Part shown: one piece after another, positions 58,790 to 64,000 of the stretch
Numbering within the stretch: position 1 is the first letter of the stretch
How the letters are laid out: each line of letters opens with the position of its first letter
Assembly (NCBI GenBank): GCA_963969365.1
Contig: OZ017746.1
Coordinates: forward strand, 4,030,001-4,094,000
Origin: Asterochloris sp. CNOR1
Taxonomy: Eukaryota; Chlorophyta; Trebouxiophyceae; Trebouxiales; Trebouxiaceae
Direction of reading: 5' to 3'
DNA length: 64,000 nt
The notes under the pieces: model-generated
What the model saw: the letters and a program-made list of their open reading frames with translations, nothing else
Told to the model about the DNA's origin: nothing
The model's database searches: none
Program-made: the position numbers and the translations under genes

Positions 58790-61700
58790 CTAGACGTCCA
58801 TGTCCTTGTACAAGTCATCTAGGTTACCATACTGGCTCATGGCCTGCTCTGCGCGCACCTTGCGGGCAGTGTCGGTGGCTACGCCCACCAGGATCAGCAC
58901 TGACGTCCCCGCAAAGCCCCGGAAGGCCTGCAGGTGGCATCTGGACAAGTGAATGATAGATAATCGGTGAGGGGTGGCCTAAAGTGTGCCAGGCATAGCA
59001 CATTGCCAGCTCGCGCTGGCCAATGGCCTGCTGCTGATTGCATTCACCATTGGGGTCAGGAGGCCTTGAGTGTGCCAGGCACATTGTGCTGCATCTGCTT
59101 GGCACCCAGGGTCCTGCTGCTGATGCTATCATGGCCGATGGCAGGTGGCCGCAAGATTGTCAGGCATGCATCAGTGCAGCCCATCAATCACATGCCGCCC
59201 TCGGTGACGCTTGGCGTGCGCGAGTTGATGTCCACAACACATGCAGATGTGGGCCATCCACCAGCCGCACAGCAAAGGCGGCCGCTGCCCCTACTGAACC
59301 CTAGGGCAGCTCACCTGCAGATGGGTCAGCCCCTCAACTGCAGCAGGTGCCGCAGCCAGGGCTCCCAGGAAGGCAGACCCCAGGATGGACATGCGCTGCA
59401 GGGTGCCCGTGATGTAGTCGGCCGTGGCGCGCCCTGCAGATGAAGGAAAAGCAGAGTTCAAGCAGAGGCAGCCTCCAGCTGGTGGCGCCCTGCGGGGGGT
59501 TGGGGGGGAGGGAGGGCAGCCGTTTCGGGGAGCTCAAGCTGCCTGGGCACCATGCAGGCCACCTGCTGTCACATATGTTGTGCTGCTGCCCCACACCATG
59601 TGCATGGCTGCCTGCGAACATGCTACTGAGGGATGCAAGCTTTGTCAAGCTGTCAGTGTGCAAGCAGAGAGCTGTGCCTGGTGGGGGCAGAGAATGTCCC
59701 AGGAAAGCAGAGGGGTGCAATTCACAGAGAGCCCAGGGCGCGTCATTAAGTCAGAACCCCACCACAGAGAGGGAGCTCAGGCAGAAGCAGAAGGCAGCTC
59801 CACAGTGCAGCTGGTAGAGAGCCCAGGCTGCTTCAGGCACCCAGAACCCTCAGTACAAAGTAAGAACAGCACCCCACATGGCAGTCTCATGTCGCTGTAG
59901 CAGATCTAGTCAGATGAAGCACTGCTCCATGCAAGCTGCTCCGATGCACAGGCCTTTGCTCAGGCATGGGAGGGCTGTATCGACCCAAGGCAGCCATGCC
60001 TCAAGGCAGCAAGTGCACGGCTGCTCAGAAGCCAGAGGCCGCATCACACATGCTTTTTAGTCCTCAAAGAAAGTTTCTTTGAGTGAGAGGTGTGATGGGC
60101 CTGTGCAGCCGTGGCAGACCTGGGTGCAAGGAAAGCGCACCCCACAGAGATTGCACGCAATGGGGAGAGAGCAATGTGGCGAACCTGGCAAGATCAAGCT
60201 GTGTCCCATGCAGATGGCAGACCCAAGAGTGAGAGCGGTGTGGCAACCCTGGGGACATGAGGTTGTGTCTCATGCAGATGGCAGGCACAGGGCAAGAGCG
60301 GTATTGCAAACCTGGGCGCAGGAGATTGTGTACCATACATATGGAGCGCACAGGTTATGGCAGACCTGGGCGGATAGCTGGGATGGAGGCCCCACTGCGC
60401 TTGAGCTGCTCAGCCAAGTCCTTGGGCTCCAGCTGGAGGAAGGTATAGTAGTAGTTGAAGGCTGCAATAAGGGCGATGTTGGTCTGCAGGCCGCCCAGGG
60501 GAAGTTTGAGTAGATGCTAGCTGCCAAAGACCAAACTCTTGTGGTCTTCCCCAGGGCACTGTCAGTATTCAGATCGTGGGAAGGAAATTCTGTGAATTCT
60601 GGCTGCCACAAGAGCAAGCTGGCCTGATTGCCTCAGGAGTGATGCCAGTCTGCAGGCAGCCAGAGATGTGATGAGGCATGCAAAGACCTTGTGGACCCAT
60701 GTGGCCCGGCAGGCTCTCTGGCAGGGCCCATGCAAAGACATTGGGGACCCGTTAAGACTGGCAGGCTCATTGGCAGAGCTCAAGAGCTAATGAATGTGCA
60801 GCACAGCTATCCTGCCAGCCAAAGGGCCAGTGTTGCCAGCGGGCAGGCAGTCACTACTGGACCTAAGTCCGTTGTGATCACCCCTCTGATGTGATTGAGC
60901 CCAAGTGTCCCAACAGGGCTTGGCCATGTAGGGTCAAAGCTGAGCGGAACATGGGCCCACTCTGTGTGCCAGGCCTCCTGATTTTCTGGCGAGTACGCGG
61001 CATGGCAGAGCTCAGGCAGAAGGTGAGTCTGGGGTTGCAGCCACGGAATCCATGTTGGAGGCCGCAGCTGGGGACATCTTGATGTCAGGCAGCCAGAAGT
61101 GCAGTAAGGCATTTTCAGGACGGGCCAGTAAAGGAGCTGGGACCCTTCAGGCCAGTCAGGACTGTGTCGAATCTCTGAGCTGCCTTATGCAGCTCCCAGG
61201 TGCTGAGTCACGCGATTGGCAAGCAGCCTCATGCTCACCGGCAAGTAGAGTGGCCCGTTAGGGGCCAGCGCGCGTGCGCCCTGCTGCAGACCAGGGATGT
61301 TACCCAGGTAGCGCTCCAGGGCTGTGGGCAGGGCCAGCAGGGAGGATGAGAAAATGACTGGCATCACTCCCGTCGCATTCACCTGCAGGAGAGCGAGAGC
61401 CACTGTCCCCCGCTTTGCAGCTTGTCACTGCCTCAGAAACCAGTCAGGCTGGCACCTGCTCTCAAATGCTGTTCCCAGGCTTGACAGACCCTCAGGATGT
61501 CTGCCATTCACATGTAGTGGCTGATCACATGCCAGCACAACACACAGCACAGCACGACAGGTTGCTGAAGGGCAGACATCTGAGCTAAGTGAGCGCCATT
61601 CGAGTGCCATTGCCAAACCCGCACGCACCTTGAAGGGCAGGTAGCTCTGCTTGCTGAGTGCAGCATTGCGGTAGCGGTTGGCGTAGTTGATGGGGATCTT

Positions 61701-63882
61701 GCGCTCTGCCTCCTGCACCAGCGCCCACACGGCTGGTAAAGGTGCCTTGTCATCTGTTTGTGCATTGGTTCCAGCTGTACCCACAGTCAGCAGCATTTCG
61801 CCTGCAGCACCCCTGGTACCAGTGCTTTGCAGGCAGCCATGCTGGCATGTCACTTGCTGGAACCGGTTGAGGGACTTTCCCTAGGACTGAAAGGCCAGCG
61901 CAGATTGGTGGTTTGACGGGTAGGGTTTGGCCCTCTACGCATCTGCTTCTCTCTGGCTGCCGCTTGACGTCCCTCACGTGCCTGGCAGGCCAACTTGTGG
62001 CAGTCCCTCGTGTCGCAAGCAGCACCACAACAGGTAGGCAATGCGACAGAAAACCCACCAGCAGCCGGGCATGATGGCCAAGAAGATGGGGGCACCCTCG
62101 AAAGGCTACATCCAGCAGTGAGGGTGAGTGACCCAGCTGGCCTGACGGCTTTGTTGTGAGCAAAGACGCAGCATACCTGCACGTACACGATGCCCAGCGT
62201 GGTTGCCAGAAAGGCTGCTGCATAGATCGCCAGGTTGGTAGGGGAGCGCTGTCCGGTCGTGAGGGCAGCCCCCACAGAGGTGGGCAGCGCAGACCCAATG
62301 TTGGCAAAGATGAGCAAGGAGGTCCCGTTGCCCAGCTTGAGGTCATCGATCTCATCAGCCACCTGCAGGCACAGAGGGAGGGTTTGGTTTCAGCAGCTGA
62401 GCCCTCAGTGCTGACACCGCCCCAAGGGTGCAGGGCAGCATAGTAAGCTGCTGGCGCCATCTGCGAGCGTGGGACGGACAGGTCTCTGTGTGTGCACTAC
62501 ACACGGCGGGTAGAGCTTCCCCAAGGTGTTGGCAAGAACTGCGTGTTGCCAAATTGTTGGTTTCATTATGTTATCAGCCACCTGCAAAAGCGACAGAAAT
62601 TTATGTGCATTTCACACCTCAGAGGACAGGTCACCAGGGGTACTGTGCGGACAACACATCCAGGGCAGCAGGATCACAGTGCTTGCACCACACAAAAGGA
62701 AGCTGGAGAAAGGCATTGACCCCAACTCATGGACAGCAGAAGTGAGGTGCTGGCATGATCTGCAGGCCAGCAGGAGGACAGTGCTGGCACCAGTACTGTG
62801 CAGCTGGGCTAAACTGCTGAACCACTTCCCGGCGTGGGGTGCGCCACCTGCTAGAAAGCTTTCAGCTTGGACAATTCGACATTTGGCGGGGACATCCGCT
62901 GTCCAGCTGTGGGCCAAGCTGATCAGCCTCCTTCTCAGAGTGCATACAGAGCTCGCGGTCATGCGGGCTGAGCGCGTCTGCGCAGGGTCCATTATGGAGG
63001 AGATGCACTGCTCACAGTAACCTCAGGCTTCTGAGGCAGCCCAGGTGTCACACAGCGCGAAGCCACATGGCGGGCAGACTCACGTGGATGAGCACCATGC
63101 TCCCCGCTGTCAGGGTGAGGGTGTTCACCAGCAGCCACCCCGGGGTGAAGTCGGTGACAAAGGGCCTGATGTAGCTCAGCTGCCCCACTGCCTGGCCCAC
63201 AGCAAACAGGAGCGCTGCAGGGGACACCAGGTCTGAGCGCTCAGCTTTAGCTCACACAGTGGGGGACTGGCAGCTGCATAGAGTGGTACAGCGCGGGCAA
63301 CGCCTTGCTTTGCTTTCGGCGCAATAGGCAAGCCCAAACAAACATGCTGGAGGGGGCCCATATTCTCCTACAGGGCACAGCCTTCGATGGGGGCCACCAC
63401 CCTAGCCATGGCCCCAGCATATGCTGTGCCGAGCAGACATGTTCACAGCACCTCAGAAAGCACATTGGGCACACAGCACCAGCCCAAGCTCTGGCGCAGA
63501 CAAAGCAGGAGCTCACAGCAGCACCGCTTGCACCAGCTTAAAGCGGGGGGTGCCAGCCATGCTGTGAGCTCATCAGGGAACTGATGCTGCTTGGCCACTG
63601 ACGCTGCTGTCTATATGCAGGCCTGTGCAGCAGGCTCTGCTTTGTCTGGCCAAGCACAGCGTGTCCAGCTCCCACAAGACACAGCATTGAGCAGTCCCAG
63701 TCATGGAATGCCGCACCAGTGAAACGCCACATCGGATGGTTCAAGCTCACCAGCAAATTTCTGATACTGCTTGAAGGTCTCGCGCCCCTGCGTACCCTCG
63801 TCGCGCTGCAATCGCTTCAGAGAGGGGAAGGACGTGGCCAGCAGCTGTAATACGATGGATGCATTGATGTAGGGCACAATGC
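58790..63882 (-). CDS. SCY1: Plastid preprotein translocase subunit SecY (SCY1), N-terminus missing
   Basis: Eight exons chain in phase on the minus strand: 63882-63751, 63214-63084, 62362-62177, 61712-61629, 61382-61239, 60483-60366, 59433-59315 and 58927-58790, about 350 residues. The transit peptide and first membrane segment lie beyond the right edge. Hallmarks of SecY are in order: [15 protein letters not shown], a [20 protein letters not shown] segment, [71 protein letters not shown] and [20 protein letters not shown]. The ending matches plant SCY1 of the thylakoid translocase rather than ER Sec61-alpha. Known role: forms the channel with SecE/SecA in the thylakoid membrane. Several introns hold tandem copies of splice-site sequence. 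Confidence 0.95.
58970..59110 (-). repeat. Two-copy repeat of about 86 bp in a SecY intron
   Basis: GTGGCCTAAAGTGTGCCAGG near 58974 and GAGGCCTTGAGTGTGCCAGG near 59060 begin two related units in the intron between exons 59433-59315 and 58927-58790. GCACATTG and GGCC-GCTGCTGAT-type sequence is shared further on. Confidence 0.6.
60105..60375 (-). repeat. Four donor echoes of SecY exon 60483-60366
   Basis: The real donor region, TGGCAGACCTGGGCGG on the plus strand (boundary 60366), recurs in forms TTGCAAACCTGGGCGC (60312), TGGCAACCCTGGGGAC (about 60249), TGGCGAACCTGGCAAG (60185) and TGGCAGACCTGGGTGC (60120). Spacings are 54-65 bases. Blocks such as CATGCAGATGGCAG between them are repeated as well. 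Confidence 0.8.
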
Positions 63883-64000
63883 CTGCAGCAGCACTTGACA
63901 AAGTGGACATGCAGTTATGGGCTAAATCACAGTAGAGGCAATAATTCACGGCACAACTTCTCCAGCGGCATCAGTAGTGTGGCCATGGGAAGCCAGCAGC

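Noticed and set aside
58790-63882. ER Sec61-alpha as the identity of the translocase gene
   Set aside because: The sequence has bacterial/plastid-type motifs ([15 protein letters not shown] after the LKR-GSSIP-like segment, VATDTARKV) and lacks Sec61-alpha hallmarks.
1-64000. tRNA, rRNA or other structural RNA genes
   Set aside because: No cloverleaf-type A/B box sequence or rRNA-like block was noticed by eye. A dedicated covariance-model scan would be needed to exclude them.

Overview
The window is nuclear DNA from a green alga, most likely a trebouxiophyte chlorophyte. Genes are split by many GT-AG introns ending in a CTGCAG-like acceptor. GC content looks moderate to high, TGTAA-type poly(A) signals follow some genes, and the proteins match plant and algal families: DDB1, SRFR1/TTC13, plastid SecY, ARL2 and a CK1/TTBK-like kinase. 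There is no bacterial or organellar gene organisation. I built the gene models by hand, chaining exons whose splice phases agree; no transcript data were available.

Layout. 1-7458 (+): 3' part of a gene for an unrecognised AT-hook nuclear protein. 8030-15361 (-): complete tau-tubulin-kinase-like CK1-family kinase, 12 exons, 563 aa. 15823-18776 (+): six-exon gene with a tentative DUF3110-like C-terminus. 19128-34901 (-): complete DDB1, 22 coding exons, 1085 aa. 37590-50457 (+): complete SRFR1/TTC13-type TPR protein, 19 coding exons, 994 aa. 50832-53332 (-): complete ARL2 GTPase, 3 exons, 184 aa. 53374-56103 (+): probably decayed P-loop gene of the RHS/Crinkler kind. 57501-58224 (+): cysteine-rich, probably secreted protein, 5' end uncertain. 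58790-63882 (-): plastid SecY (SCY1), N-terminus beyond the right edge. Apart from the adjacent P-loop and Cys-rich genes, neighbours alternate strands, so intergenic regions are mostly either shared promoters or shared 3' regions.

Function. These are mainly single housekeeping genes: ubiquitin-ligase adaptor, thylakoid protein translocation, tubulin/cilium-linked GTPase, kinase and TPR regulator. They do not form a pathway cluster. DDB1 and the AT-hook protein act in or near chromatin; SecY acts in the plastid.

The most unusual signal is in the introns. Many introns in every well-modelled gene carry degenerate direct copies of the neighbouring exon/intron boundary, here called splice-boundary echoes, often about 50-110 bp apart. 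The clearest is a 110-bp-period array of six acceptor-like units in SRFR1 whose last member is the real splice site. Others are a 48-nt, reading-frame-preserving acceptor array in DDB1 and an ARL2 intron holding degenerate copies of the next exon plus an inverted copy of the previous one. I also see two strong hairpins and a roughly 0.5-kb tandem array inside one 3.8-kb DDB1 intron.
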